A stretch of DNA of 64,000 nt from Mesorhizobium loti (GCA_014189435.1 CP050293.1:1369001-1433000), one strand, 5' to 3'; positions 8,560-16,910 are shown, counted from the stretch's first letter. Program-made: numbers and translations. The notes: generated from the letters alone by a model not told the origin.

Positions 8560-8591
8560 CTCCTCCCAGATTGCGTCAGCGATTTATCGCG

Positions 8592-9407
8592 TCACCTTGC
8601 CTTGTCGTAAGCGCCGAGGCCGGGCTTGTAGCTCTTTTCGTCGATGAACTGGCGGATGCCTTCCTTGCGGCCGTCATTGTCGTAGGAATTGGCCGCCTCC
8701 TGTGCCCGCACAAGATAATCCTCGGCATTGTCATAGGTCATTTCGGCGACGCGGCGGATGGCGTCCTTGGTCGCCTTGAGCGCAATCGGGTTCTTCTTCA
8801 GCAAGATGGTTGCAACCTCGGTGACGCGCGCCTTCAGGTCCGCCAGTGGCAGGCTTTCATTGACCAGCTTCCAGGCCGCGGCCTTACGGCCGTCGATGAG
8901 TTCGCCGGTCAGCGCATGGTACATGGCGTCGCGCATCGACAGGAGGTCGACCACAACCTTGGTGGCGCCGCCGCCGGGCAGGATGCCCCAATTGATCTCG
9001 GACAAAGCGAACTGCGCCTCGTCGGCAGCGAAGGCGAGGTCGCAGGCGAAGAGGGGGCCATAGCCGCCGCCGAAACACCAGCCATTGACCATGGCGATGG
9101 TCGGCTTGCCGTACCAGCGCAGGCGGCGCCACCAGCCATAGGCTTCGGACTGCGCCTTGCGGATGGCGCCCAGGCCCTTGGCCTCGGTCTCGCGAAAGTA
9201 CTCCTTGAGGTCCATGCCCGCCGACCAGGCGCTGCCTTCGCCGGACAGCACCAGCACGCCGACATCGTTACGGAATTCGAGCTCGTCGAGAACCTCCATC
9301 ATGCGCCGGTTGAGCGCCGGGTTCATGCAATTGCGCTTGTCCGGCCGGTTGAAGCGCACCCAGGCGATGCCGTTCTCGACGTTGAAGGCAACGGTCTCTT
9401 CGGTCAT
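8592..9407 (-). CDS. ech: p-Hydroxycinnamoyl-CoA hydratase/lyase
   Basis: A 271-residue crotonase-fold protein. From memory of the Pseudomonas enzyme, it shares the blocks that set hydratase-lyases apart from ordinary enoyl-CoA hydratases: GMDLKEYFRE with its active-site Tyr, KPTIAMVNGWCFGGG (oxyanion hole), LSEINWGI with the catalytic Glu, VNESLPLA and the C-terminal KSYKPGLGAYDK. The enzyme hydrates feruloyl-, coumaroyl- or caffeoyl-CoA and splits off acetyl-CoA to leave the benzaldehyde. It is first in the minus-strand operon with the CoA ligase. Two palindromes upstream (9440-9479) are the likely MarR targets. Confidence 0.88.
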   Translation of the reverse strand: MTEETVAFNVENGIAWVRFNRPDKRNCMNPALNRRMMEVLDELEFRNDVGVLVLSGEGSAWSAGMDLKEYFRETEAKGLGAIRKAQSEAYGWWRRLRWYGKPTIAMVNGWCFGGGYGPLFACDLAFAADEAQFALSEINWGILPGGGATKVVVDLLSMRDAMYHALTGELIDGRKAAAWKLVNESLPLADLKARVTEVATILLKKNPIALKATKDAIRRVAEMTYDNAEDYLVRAQEAANSYDNDGRKEGIRQFIDEKSYKPGLGAYDKAR

Positions 9408-9439
9408 GGTCGGTGTCCTCCCGTTCCGCTTGGCGAATT

Positions 9440-9479
9440 GCTATGTAGCATAGCTATCGTATTTGCTATGTCGCATAGT
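9440..9479. promoter_or_regulatory. Two MarR-type operators between ech and marR-like genes
   Basis: GCTATG-TAG-CATAGC (9440-9454) is a perfect palindrome around a 3-bp centre. GCTATG-TCG-CATAGT (9465-9479) repeats it with one mismatch, its centre 25 bp away. They lie in the divergent promoter region of the hydratase-lyase (start 9407) and the MarR gene (start 9526). Repression relieved by a hydroxycinnamoyl-CoA is the known scheme for such regulators and is inferred here. Confidence 0.75.
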
Positions 9480-9525
9480 CTTTTTTGCTTGACAAGAGAG
9501 GATGTTCGCGGTGATCGGTTGAAGC

Positions 9526-9978
9526 ATGGAAAAGGTACGGCTCCGCATCAGTCCCGAGGACATGCTCGACGCGCAGGTCGGCTACAATCTGAGGCGGGCC
9601 TCGGCCTTGGCCTTGAATGATTTCGCCGTCGAGATGACTGATGCGGCGCTGCGCCCGGTCACCTACGGCATGCTGGCGCTGATCGACGAGAAGCCCGGCA
9701 TCCGCGCCGCCGAGCTCTGCCGCCTGCTCGGCATGAAAAGCGCCAACATGGCGCCGCTGCTCGCCGAACTGGAAGAGCGCGGACTGGTCGAGCGCGACGA
9801 TCACGCCGGCGACAAACGCGTGCAGATGCTCGCCCTGACGCAGGCCGCCAGGGAGGCCATGCAGGGATGGCGGCAACAGGTTCGCCGGCACGAAGACCGG
9901 TTTCTGCACAGGCTGACGAAGAAGGAGCGGGCGGCGCTGCTGCGCCTGCTGCGGCTGATCTGGACTGACGAGGACTGA
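9526..9978 (+). CDS. MarR-family regulator of the hydroxycinnamate genes
   Basis: A 150-residue winged-helix protein. The MarR core is visible: a dimerisation helix (LNDFAVEMTDAAL), the recognition region (AELCRLLGMKSANMAPLLAELEERGLVER), the wing with DHAGDKRVQML, and a long C-terminal helix. It is transcribed away from ech-fcs and is the obvious regulator of that operon, analogous to CouR/FerR/HcaR-type proteins that sense the CoA thioester. It probably also controls its own promoter through the shared operators at 9440-9479. Confidence 0.85.
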   Translation: MEKVRLRISPEDMLDAQVGYNLRRASALALNDFAVEMTDAALRPVTYGMLALIDEKPGIRAAELCRLLGMKSANMAPLLAELEERGLVERDDHAGDKRVQMLALTQAAREAMQGWRQQVRRHEDRFLHRLTKKERAALLRLLRLIWTDED

Positions 9979-10022
9979 GGGGCTGCCTGGTTGGCGCCGG
10001 CGCTCAAGCCGGAGTGTGGGAA

Positions 10023-10057
10023 GTTTCTGAAATAGGAGCGCCTCCTATTTCAGAAAC
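10023..10057. terminator. Perfect 16-bp hairpin, bidirectional terminator
   Basis: GTTTCTGAAATAGGAG (10023-10038) and its exact complement (10042-10057) flank a 3-bp loop between two convergent genes (stops at 9978 and 10089). Confidence 0.7.
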
Positions 10058-10088
10058 CTAGTCCGAAAACGAAATAGCGGCTGGAAGG

Positions 10089-11186
10089 TCACGATCCCAG
10101 AATGATCTGGATCGCCTCGTCCACCACCGGATGCAGGCCGCTGGCCTGGAAGGACAGCCGGTTGCCGGAACCGACATTGCTGGTCATGGCAATGGTCAGC
10201 CCCGAGATCGGGTCGTGCAACATGACGGCGACGTAGCCGGGAATGCTGCCCTGGTGGCCGTAGAAGGCGCGGTCGGCGTAGGCGCTCTGGAACATGCCGG
10301 CACCGGTTTCGCGCATGCGTGTGCCGGGGAAACTCGCCGGCACGCGACCCCCGAACATCTCGGCGAAGAAGGGCGGCGACAGCAACTTTGCGGAAAACAG
10401 GCCGCGCATGAAGCTCACCATATCGGACGGCGTCGACACCATGTCGCCGCAGCCATAGGCGGCGCCGAACGGGAAGGAATCGGAAGAATCCTGCAATGCG
10501 TCGGAGTAGGGCAGCACGCCGTCCATGCGCCACATCTCGCCGCCCGAGGCGATGTCGGTGGGCGCGTTCGCTGGCGGCGGCGGCCGGTGGTAATAGCCGC
10601 GCACCATCGACTTTTCGGGAAAGGCTTCGGTGGCCGGCGACCAGGTATTCTCCAGGCCGAGCGGCTGTAGCACCGCGCTTCTGACGTAGCCGCCCAGCGG
10701 CTGGCCGGAGACGGCCTCGATCACCATGCCGGCCAGCACATAGCCGGTGTTGTTGTACACGGCAGGGCCACCCGGCGCCTTCTGCTTGTCGGAAGCGAAG
10801 GCGATGTCGACCAGCTGCCGCGGCATCCATTGCCGGCTCGGATCCATCGGAATGTAATATTCGAACTCCGGCAGGCCGCTGCGATGGTTGATCAGCTGGC
10901 GCACCGAAATGTCTTTTGCTCCCGGCAGGTCGGGAAACCAGGAGGCGATCGGCGCGCCGAGGTCGAGCTTGCCGTCCTGGGCGAGCTTGACCAGTGCGGC
11001 GGCGACGAAGGTCTTGGTGCAACTGCCGATCTTGAACAATTGGTCGGGCGAGACGGCAACGCCATGCTCCCGGTCGGCGAGGCCGGCGGTGAGGGCGGCG
11101 GGTGCTGCGCCTGTCGAGTAGGCGAGCGAGGCGCCAACCGCACCGTCGGCGAGGTAGCTGTCGAGGAGGGAGGGGAGGTCTTTCAT
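10089..11186 (-). CDS. Serine hydrolase of the beta-lactamase/D-aminopeptidase family (S12)
   Basis: A 365-residue penicillin-binding-fold hydrolase. The nucleophile motif SxxK is SCTK (Ser55, Lys58), the second motif is YNN in AVYNNTGYVLAG, and the third is the HQG of YGHQGSIPG. This is the pattern of class C beta-lactamases, D-alanyl-D-alanine carboxypeptidases and D-aminopeptidases, all in S12. No clear signal peptide follows the chosen start, MKDLPSLLDSYL; the open frame extends upstream through a palindromic repeat, which I reject as coding. A dipeptide-binding protein and a DauA-like dehydrogenase lie upstream on the same strand, favouring a role in D-amino-acid peptides over antibiotic resistance. 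Confidence 0.8.
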   Translation of the reverse strand: MKDLPSLLDSYLADGAVGASLAYSTGAAPAALTAGLADREHGVAVSPDQLFKIGSCTKTFVAAALVKLAQDGKLDLGAPIASWFPDLPGAKDISVRQLINHRSGLPEFEYYIPMDPSRQWMPRQLVDIAFASDKQKAPGGPAVYNNTGYVLAGMVIEAVSGQPLGGYVRSAVLQPLGLENTWSPATEAFPEKSMVRGYYHRPPPPANAPTDIASGGEMWRMDGVLPYSDALQDSSDSFPFGAAYGCGDMVSTPSDMVSFMRGLFSAKLLSPPFFAEMFGGRVPASFPGTRMRETGAGMFQSAYADRAFYGHQGSIPGYVAVMLHDPISGLTIAMTSNVGSGNRLSFQASGLHPVVDEAIQIILGS

Positions 11187-11247
11187 CGCCGTGGTCTCAC
11201 TTGCTGTGTTGGTATTCTGGATCGTGCCGTCGTGCGTTTGCCCGAAG

Positions 11248-11415
11248 GCCCCCTCATCCGGCCCTTCGGGCCACCTTCTCCCCGGCGGGGAGAAGAGGGC
11301 GCCACGTCCGCCCATCGACGCTTTCTGTCTGCCGCTGAAAGAGGAGCCCGGCGCTCGAAGACCTCTTCTCCCCACCGGGGAGAAGGTGGCCGCGTAGCGG
11401 CCAGATGAGGGGGCG
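11248..11415. repeat. Palindromic intergenic repeat
   Basis: Arms near CCCCCTCATCCGG (left) and CCAGATGAGGGGGC (right) converge on CTTCTCCCC-GGGGAGAAG hairpins. The layout is the same as the repeats at 15019-15177, 33842-34021 and 19748-19934. It fills the gap between the S12 hydrolase and the substrate-binding protein genes. I see no coding potential in it. Confidence 0.65.
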
Positions 11416-11427
11416 CCGCGCCAGGTC

Positions 11428-13032
11428 CTACTCCGCCATATCGACCGCGGCAAAGTTCTGCCTCCCAAACGGATCGAGCACGTAGTTGAGCACGCTCTTT
11501 CGGATCGGGATCGCCACCACCGAATGAGCGATCGGCGCCACCGGCACCTCGACCTTCAGGATCGCCTGCGCCCTGGCGTAGATGCCGGCGCGCTGCTTGG
11601 GGTCGGCGGCGACGCGGCCGTCCTGCAGCAGCTTCTCGAAGGCCGGATCACACCAGCGCGAGCGGTTGGAGCCGCCCTTCACGCCGTCGCAGGAAAGCAA
11701 ATAACTCAGCATGTTGTCGGGGTCGCCATTGTCGCTGCTGCCGCCGAGCAGGTAGGCGTCCTGTTCGCCCCCAGCGGTGCGCTTGAGGTATTCGCCCCAT
11801 TCGAAGCTGACGATCTCGGCCTTGACGCCGACTTTCGCCCAGTCGGCCTGGATCATCTCGGCCATGCGCTTGGCGTTGGGGTTGTAGGGCCGCGACACCG
11901 GCATCGCCCACAGGCTGATTTTCAGGTCGCTCTCGTGGCCGGCTTCCTTCAGCAACGTCTTCGCGCCGTCCGGATCATAGTCGATGCCGGCGTCGGTGAC
12001 GGCGCCGATCTGCGCCGGCGGTACGACACTGCCGGCCACCGTGCCGGCGCCGGCATAGACGGCGTCGACGATCGCCTTGCGGTCGATGGCCTTGGCCAGC
12101 GCCATGCGCACGCGCACGTCGCCGAGCGGCTGGTGTTCGACATTGAAGCCCAGGATGCCGATGTTCTGGCCCTTGAGGTCGAGGACGGTGATATCGGGGT
12201 CGGTGCGCAAATCGGCGACGGCGCTGGGCGGCGGCGGGGCGGCGACCTGGCACTCATTGGCCTTGAGGCGCTCGACGCGGGTGGTCGGTTCGGGCGTGAT
12301 GGCGAACACCAGCGTGTCGATCTTCGGCGCGCCGCGCCAGTAGTCCTTGTTGGCGGCGTAGCGGATCTGGCTGTCGGGGACATAGGCCTGCAGCACGAAC
12401 GGGCCGGTGCCGACGGGTTCCGAGTCGATCAGCTCCGGCGTGCCGGCGGCGACCATCTTTTCGGTCTGCTCCAGCGACAGGATCGAGAGATAGTCGAGCG
12501 CGATGCCGGGCAGGAAGGTGACGTTGGCCGCCGTCAGCGTGAAGCGCACGGTGTAGTCGTCGACCTTATCTATCTTGTCGATCAGCGTGCCCATGCCCAG
12601 CGCATTGAAGTACTCGTAAGCGCCGCCACCGAGCTTGTGGTAGGGATTGTTGGCGTCGCGCTGGCGGTTGAAGGTGTAGAGCACGTCATCGGCGTTGAGA
12701 TCGCGCGAGGGCGTGAAATGGTCGTTCGACTGGAATTTTACGCCATGCCTGAGATGGAATGTGTAGGTCTTGCCATCGGCTGAGACCTCCCAGCTTTCGG
12801 CCAGTGCCGGGCCGACCTCGGTCGTGCCAGGCTTGAACTCGACCAGCCGGTTGAAGATCGTCTTGGCGGCGGCGTCCATGGTGGAATCGGCGACGCCGAT
12901 CGCCGGGTTGAAGGTCTCGGGATTGGCTTCCGAGCAATAGACCAGGGTTTTGGCGTAGGCCTGCCCGCCGAGAAGGACGGATGAGGCCAGCAGGGACGAG
13001 GTAAGCACTGCGCGCAGACCGGTGGATTTCAT
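11428..13032 (-). CDS. Periplasmic dipeptide/oligopeptide-binding protein (SBP family 5)
   Basis: A 534-residue lipid-free periplasmic binding protein. The signal peptide MKSTGLRAVLTSSLLASSVL ends near GGQAYA-KTL. The mature start KTLVYCSEANPETFNPA is characteristic of DppA-like proteins. The start at 13032 has an AGGAG site eight bases upstream; a Met eight codons earlier lacks one. No permease or ATPase genes lie beside it, so it must share a transporter encoded elsewhere. It sits between an S12 hydrolase and a DauA-like dehydrogenase on the same strand, 55 bp from the latter, so co-transcription is likely. The ligand is probably a short peptide. Confidence 0.88.
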   Translation of the reverse strand: MKSTGLRAVLTSSLLASSVLLGGQAYAKTLVYCSEANPETFNPAIGVADSTMDAAAKTIFNRLVEFKPGTTEVGPALAESWEVSADGKTYTFHLRHGVKFQSNDHFTPSRDLNADDVLYTFNRQRDANNPYHKLGGGAYEYFNALGMGTLIDKIDKVDDYTVRFTLTAANVTFLPGIALDYLSILSLEQTEKMVAAGTPELIDSEPVGTGPFVLQAYVPDSQIRYAANKDYWRGAPKIDTLVFAITPEPTTRVERLKANECQVAAPPPPSAVADLRTDPDITVLDLKGQNIGILGFNVEHQPLGDVRVRMALAKAIDRKAIVDAVYAGAGTVAGSVVPPAQIGAVTDAGIDYDPDGAKTLLKEAGHESDLKISLWAMPVSRPYNPNAKRMAEMIQADWAKVGVKAEIVSFEWGEYLKRTAGGEQDAYLLGGSSDNGDPDNMLSYLLSCDGVKGGSNRSRWCDPAFEKLLQDGRVAADPKQRAGIYARAQAILKVEVPVAPIAHSVVAIPIRKSVLNYVLDPFGRQNFAAVDMAE

Positions 13033-13087
13033 CGCAAACGCTCCTGATGACACTTTACGGGTTGAGGGAAGGGCAGGCCGGTGAACT

Positions 13088-14221
13088 TCATGGCTTCGCC
13101 GCGGGGGCGAGAAAACGGTCAGGCGCCAGCGCGGCAGAGGTGACGCCGCGTGCCGCGAGATCGTCGGGCAGGGGCTGGCCGCGCAGCAGCACTGAGCCCA
13201 GCCGCGCCAGCGTCAGCGACACCTGGAAACCGTAGCCGCCCTGGCCACCGAGCCAGAAAAAGCCGGGCAGGCGCGGGTCGAAGCCGACGACCGGCGTGCG
13301 GTCGGGCGCAAAGGTGCGCAGACCGGCCCAGGGCGTCGACGGACGGCCGATGCGCAGCGATGTTGCCTGTTCGATGCGGTCGACGGCGATGGCGACGTCG
13401 ATGTCCTCGGGGTAGGCGTCGCAAGGCGCGGAATCGGTTTCGTCGGCGAGCGAGCCGATCAGCCTGCCGGCATCGGGCTTGAAGTAGAATTGTTCGTGCA
13501 GATCGACCACAAGCGGCCAGGCGCTGATGTCGGTGCCGGCGGGCGGATCGAAAAGGAAGGCGGTGCGGCGCTTAGGCCGGAAGCCGAGGCCGGAGAGACC
13601 GGCCAGGCCGGCGACGACATCGACCCAGGCGCCCGCGGCGTTGACGATGATATCGGCCTGGTAGGTGCCGGCACTGGTGGTGACGCTGAAGCCGTTTGCG
13701 ACGCGGGAAATCTCCAGCACTTCCTCGCCTGTGCGGATGACGCCGCCGCCGGCCTTCAGCGCCGAGGCTGAAGCCGCCAGCATTTTTGCCGTGTCGACAT
13801 CCAGCGCGCCGGGTTCATGCACGCCGCCGCAGGTGGTTGCCGTGGCGATGACCGGCACCAGCGCGGTGACCTCCGCCGTCGACAGGCGCCGCACGCTGGG
13901 CACCAGCGCCCGCATCTCGGCAGCCATGCGGTCGACGGCTGCATCATCCTCGATGCCACCGACATGCAACGCGCCGCGCCGGTGAGCGGCGAAGCCGCCA
14001 TCGATGATCGCCTGCCGGCTGGCCAGCGACAGCGCCCGCACCAAAGCATTGCCGTAGGTTTCGGAAAACAGCGCCGCCGAGCGGCCGCTGGCGTGATAGC
14101 CGAGATGCGGCTCGCGCTCGAGCACGGTGACCTCGGCCCAGGGCTGCACAGCCGCCGCCAGCGAGAGGCCGGCAATGCCGCCGCCGATGACGACGATTTT
14201 TTGAGGGGATTTCGACTGCAT
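13088..14221 (-). CDS. FAD-dependent D-amino-acid dehydrogenase, DauA-like
   Basis: A 377-residue DAO-fold flavoprotein. It has the dinucleotide motif VVIGGGIAGLSLA (about 11-23) followed by VLERE. Recalled alignment with Pseudomonas D-arginine dehydrogenase DauA is extensive: GYHASGRSAALFSETYG, VNAAGAW-x-D-x-x-AGLAG, PKRR-x-AF-x-F-x-PP, FYFKPDAG, WAGLRTF and GFFWLGGQGGYG. In the active-site lid, the HY pair of DauA reads LF here, so basic D-amino-acid preference is not assured. It would oxidise a D-amino acid to the imino acid. It is divergent from an XRE-cupin regulator, and an OCD-family enzyme lies just beyond (15200), echoing dauBAR. Confidence 0.8.
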   Translation of the reverse strand: MQSKSPQKIVVIGGGIAGLSLAAAVQPWAEVTVLEREPHLGYHASGRSAALFSETYGNALVRALSLASRQAIIDGGFAAHRRGALHVGGIEDDAAVDRMAAEMRALVPSVRRLSTAEVTALVPVIATATTCGGVHEPGALDVDTAKMLAASASALKAGGGVIRTGEEVLEISRVANGFSVTTSAGTYQADIIVNAAGAWVDVVAGLAGLSGLGFRPKRRTAFLFDPPAGTDISAWPLVVDLHEQFYFKPDAGRLIGSLADETDSAPCDAYPEDIDVAIAVDRIEQATSLRIGRPSTPWAGLRTFAPDRTPVVGFDPRLPGFFWLGGQGGYGFQVSLTLARLGSVLLRGQPLPDDLAARGVTSAALAPDRFLAPAAKP

Positions 14222-14356
14222 CCGCTAGGGGTAGAAATAATTTCGTATCCAGTCAATATTTAGCGTATAAGAAAATTGTTGGTGTTGTTGATGGCGGCGA
14301 GGAGTTGGACTACCTAGGGTGAAGAAGCGGCCAGGTAGCCGCGTCAGGAGCTGACG

Positions 14357-14974
14357 ATGTCGGAGCAACCGAACCTCGGTGATTGCCTGCGCGGCTTGAG
14401 GAAGACGCATGGCTGGACCTTGCAGGAGGTCAGCACGCTGACCGGCGTCGCGGTGTCCACGCTGTCCAAGGTCGAGAACGACCAGATGTCGTTGAGCTAT
14501 GACAAGCTGCTGCAGATCTGCGAGGGGCTGGGCATCCATGTCACCGAGCTGCTCAGCGGCGACCGCAAGCAGCCGTCTGCGCGTACCCGGCGTTCGGTGA
14601 CCTCACAGTCCAACACGCTGCGCCAGCTGACCCGCAACTATGACTACCGCTATCTGGCGACCGATCTGGTGCGCAAGCGCATGGTGCCGATCCACGCCTA
14701 TGCGCGCGCCCGCACGCCGCAGGAATTCGGCCCGCTGACCAGGCATGCCGGCGAGGAATTTTTGATCGTGCTCAAGGGCGAGATCGAGTTGCACACCGAC
14801 CAGTACGCGCCGGTGCGTCTGAAACAGGGCGAAAGCGTCTACATCGATTCCACCATGGGCCATGCCTATCTGTCGGTGGGTGAGGGCGACGCCGAGATGC
14901 TGTGTGTCTGCTCCGGCGACGAGCCTGATATGGAAGGCACGCTGCTGAGTGTGCTGGAGACGGTGGAGGGGTAG
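14357..14974 (+). CDS. XRE-type regulator with C-terminal cupin domain
   Basis: A 205-residue regulator. The N-terminal helix-turn-helix (about 8-64) contains LRKTHGWTLQEVSTLTGVAV and STLSKVENDQMSLSYDKLL. The C-terminal cupin (about 125-195) contains HAGEEFLIVLKGEIELHTD and GESVYIDSTMGHAYLS. Such proteins sense a small ligand through the cupin and often repress an adjacent amine or amino-acid catabolic gene. It is divergent from the DauA-like gene. The 135-bp gap between them holds two CGTAT half-sites in an AT-rich stretch (about 14238-14268), which may be its operator. Confidence 0.85.
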   Translation: MSEQPNLGDCLRGLRKTHGWTLQEVSTLTGVAVSTLSKVENDQMSLSYDKLLQICEGLGIHVTELLSGDRKQPSARTRRSVTSQSNTLRQLTRNYDYRYLATDLVRKRMVPIHAYARARTPQEFGPLTRHAGEEFLIVLKGEIELHTDQYAPVRLKQGESVYIDSTMGHAYLSVGEGDAEMLCVCSGDEPDMEGTLLSVLETVEG

Positions 14975-15018
14975 GGCGGGCCCTACCTCGGTGCCGATTG
15001 CCGCTCTCCTCAGCGTCG

Positions 15019-15177
15019 GCGCCGCCCCTCACCTGCCTGCCGGCATCCTCTCCCCGTAAACGGGGCGAGGGACGTTGTCATCGCCGGTTTCGCCAATCGC
15101 CGGCGTTGGAGAAAGAGCTTCTTTCTCCCCGTTCTACGGGGAGAAATGCCCGGCAGGGCAATGAGGGGCAGCGCTGG
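15019..15177. repeat. Palindromic intergenic repeat (same family as 33842-34021)
   Basis: The left arm reads GCGCCGCCCCTCACCTGCCT and the right arm ends CAATGAGGGGCAGCGC. Each carries an inner CTCCCCGT-ACGGGGAG hairpin. Non-coding filler between the XRE-cupin and OCD genes. Confidence 0.7.
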
Positions 15178-15199
15178 CTTCAACAATCAAGCGGCTCCA

Positions 15200-16195
15200 C
15201 TACAGCGCAACCACATGCCCCAATCCCCGCCGTACCGCCTCGCGATAGGCGAGGTCGGCGGCCACCATGTCTTCCATCGCAACACCCATGGCCTTGTAGA
15301 CGGTGACCTGATCGGCGCTGACCCGTCCCGGCCTCAGCCCAAGCAGCATCTCGCCGAGCTCGGTTCCGGTTTGCGGATCAATGCCCGCCAGTTCGCAAGA
15401 ACCGACCGGCGTCGGGGCAAAGGCGTCCCTGGTCTCGACGAACAGGCTGGCCCGCCCGACAAGCGCGACCGGCAATTCCCCGCCGGGCGGGGCGACGCCG
15501 ACCGACGAGACGTGGGTGCCGGGCCGCACCCAGTCGGCCGAGATCACCGGCTGGTAGGAATGCGTTGCCAGGCAGACGACGTCGGACGAGCGCACCGCGG
15601 CCTCGATATCGGCGACGGCCACGACGCCGGGATGTTGCGCGGCAAGTGCTTGCGCATCGGCAAACTCCTTCGAGACGACGCGGATCTCGGCGAAGTCGCG
15701 CACCAGCGGCAGAAGATGCAAATGCTGGCCGGCCTGCACACCGGCGCCGACCACTGTCGCGACCTTGGCGTCGCGGCGGGCGAGTTCACGCACCGAGAGC
15801 ACGGCCGAGCCGGAGGTGCGCAGGGCGGTGATGGTGGTGCCATCCATGACGCAGACCGGCATGCCCGTCTCAGGGTCGAACAGATGGATGGTGGCGAGGT
15901 GGCTGGGGATGCCCAGGGCGATGTTGCCCTCGAAGACGTTGACGATCTTCACCGTCAGATGCATGCCCGCCATCCAGGCAGGCATCGCCAGCGAATAGCC
16001 GGCCTGCGGAATGTCGAGCTGCGGCCGCGCCGGACTGACGACCTTGCCGCCGGACAGCGCCTTGAAGCCGCCGGCGAGCGCGTCGAGAAGCTGGCGCAGG
16101 TCGATGCAGGTTTTCACCTCGGCCTCGCTCAGGATGAGTACGGGCGTGTCGCCCTTGGCCTGGGCGCTGCGGGAGGTCGATAGAACTGATGTCAT
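15200..16195 (-). CDS. Ornithine cyclodeaminase / mu-crystallin family enzyme (possible DauB-like imino acid reductase)
   Basis: A 331-residue protein with the OCD fold. The Rossmann motif VVGAGVQAGQHL is near residue 142, preceded by TSGSAVLSVRELAR. Substrate-side motifs include YSLAMPAWMAG and TVKIVNVFEGN. The superfamily covers ornithine cyclodeaminase, alanine dehydrogenase, pyrroline-2-carboxylate reductase and DauB, which reduces the imino acid made by DauA to the L-amino acid. Because a DauA-like gene lies 1 kb away, a reductive role is attractive but unproven. An alternative Met lies 16 codons upstream (16243). It is divergent from an Lrp-type regulator. Confidence 0.8.
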   Translation of the reverse strand: MTSVLSTSRSAQAKGDTPVLILSEAEVKTCIDLRQLLDALAGGFKALSGGKVVSPARPQLDIPQAGYSLAMPAWMAGMHLTVKIVNVFEGNIALGIPSHLATIHLFDPETGMPVCVMDGTTITALRTSGSAVLSVRELARRDAKVATVVGAGVQAGQHLHLLPLVRDFAEIRVVSKEFADAQALAAQHPGVVAVADIEAAVRSSDVVCLATHSYQPVISADWVRPGTHVSSVGVAPPGGELPVALVGRASLFVETRDAFAPTPVGSCELAGIDPQTGTELGEMLLGLRPGRVSADQVTVYKAMGVAMEDMVAADLAYREAVRRGLGHVVAL

Positions 16196-16322
16196 GGGAT
16201 ACGCTTTCGTTGTCGGTTGCACGGCAACGGTATTGCGATCCATCGGCGTGATGAAATACGCTGTTTTTGCTATTTTGGCGTGACTATCACGCTTGTTCGA
16301 CACAAAAAGTGTGAATTCTGAA

Positions 16323-16784
16323 ATGGACGATCTCGACCGTATCGACCGCTCGCTGCTGCGTTTGTTGCAGGAGGACGGCCGCCGCACGACGCTCGATCTG
16401 GCGCGGCGGGTCGGCCTGTCGCCGACCGGGGCGGCGCAGCGCGTCAAGCGGCTGTTCGCCGAAGGGTTCATCCGCGCGGTGCGCGCCGTGCTCGATCCGG
16501 CCAGGATCGGACAGGCGCAACTTGTCTTCATCGAGGTGCGGCTCGACCATACTGCGCCGCACGTCTTCGACCGCTTCGCCGAGGCGGTTCTGCGGGCGCC
16601 CGAGATCATCGAGTGCCATATGGTGGTCGGCGGCTTCGACTATCTGGTCAAGGCGCGCATCGCCGACATGGCGATGTTCCAGGATTTCTTGCAGCGGGTC
16701 ATCCTGCCGCTGCCCGGGGTGCGGGAAACGCACACCTACGCCTCCATCGCCAATGTGAAGCCCGACGCCTTGCTGCCGATCTAG
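16323..16784 (+). CDS. Lrp/AsnC-family regulator
   Basis: A 153-residue protein. The N-terminal HTH (LDRIDRSLLRLLQEDGRRTT, then LARRVGLSPTGAAQRVKRL) is followed by an RAM effector domain with VFIEVRLDH, ECHMVVGGFDYLVKARI and LPGVRETHTYASI. It is divergent from the OCD-family gene and very probably controls it in response to the substrate amino acid. The ATG at 16323 is preferred to an upstream TTG at 16293. Its UAG stop (16782-16784) is formed by the terminal CTAG of the adjoining RIME-like repeat. Confidence 0.88.
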   Translation: MDDLDRIDRSLLRLLQEDGRRTTLDLARRVGLSPTGAAQRVKRLFAEGFIRAVRAVLDPARIGQAQLVFIEVRLDHTAPHVFDRFAEAVLRAPEIIECHMVVGGFDYLVKARIADMAMFQDFLQRVILPLPGVRETHTYASIANVKPDALLPI

Positions 16785-16910
16785 AGTAGTTCACCGTTTC
16801 ACGGAAACGGTTAACTCCTCTAACCCTTTGTTTTGACGCAATTTCCAAGGGAAAGCGCTATGCGCTTTTCCCGGGAAAACCGTTTCACACCTTTCCTGAA
16901 ATTGCTCTAG
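16781..16910. repeat. RIME-like intergenic element
   Basis: It begins CTAGAG and ends GCTCTAG. Inside are TTCACCGTTTCACGGAAACG, TTTGTTTTGACGCAATTTCC and AAAACCGTTTCACACCTTTC. The copy at 45475-45580 has the same order and near-identical sequence. Rhizobial RIME elements have this size and layout. Both flanking convergent genes end inside its terminal CTAG. Confidence 0.8.

Noticed and set aside
10089..11468. Longer N-terminus for the S12 hydrolase starting at 11468
   Set aside because: The added codons run through a palindromic intergenic repeat and overlap the upstream gene's end.
11524..12783. 419-codon frame antisense to the dipeptide-binding protein
   Set aside because: Repetitive Gly/Ala/Asp/Val product; shadow of the real gene.
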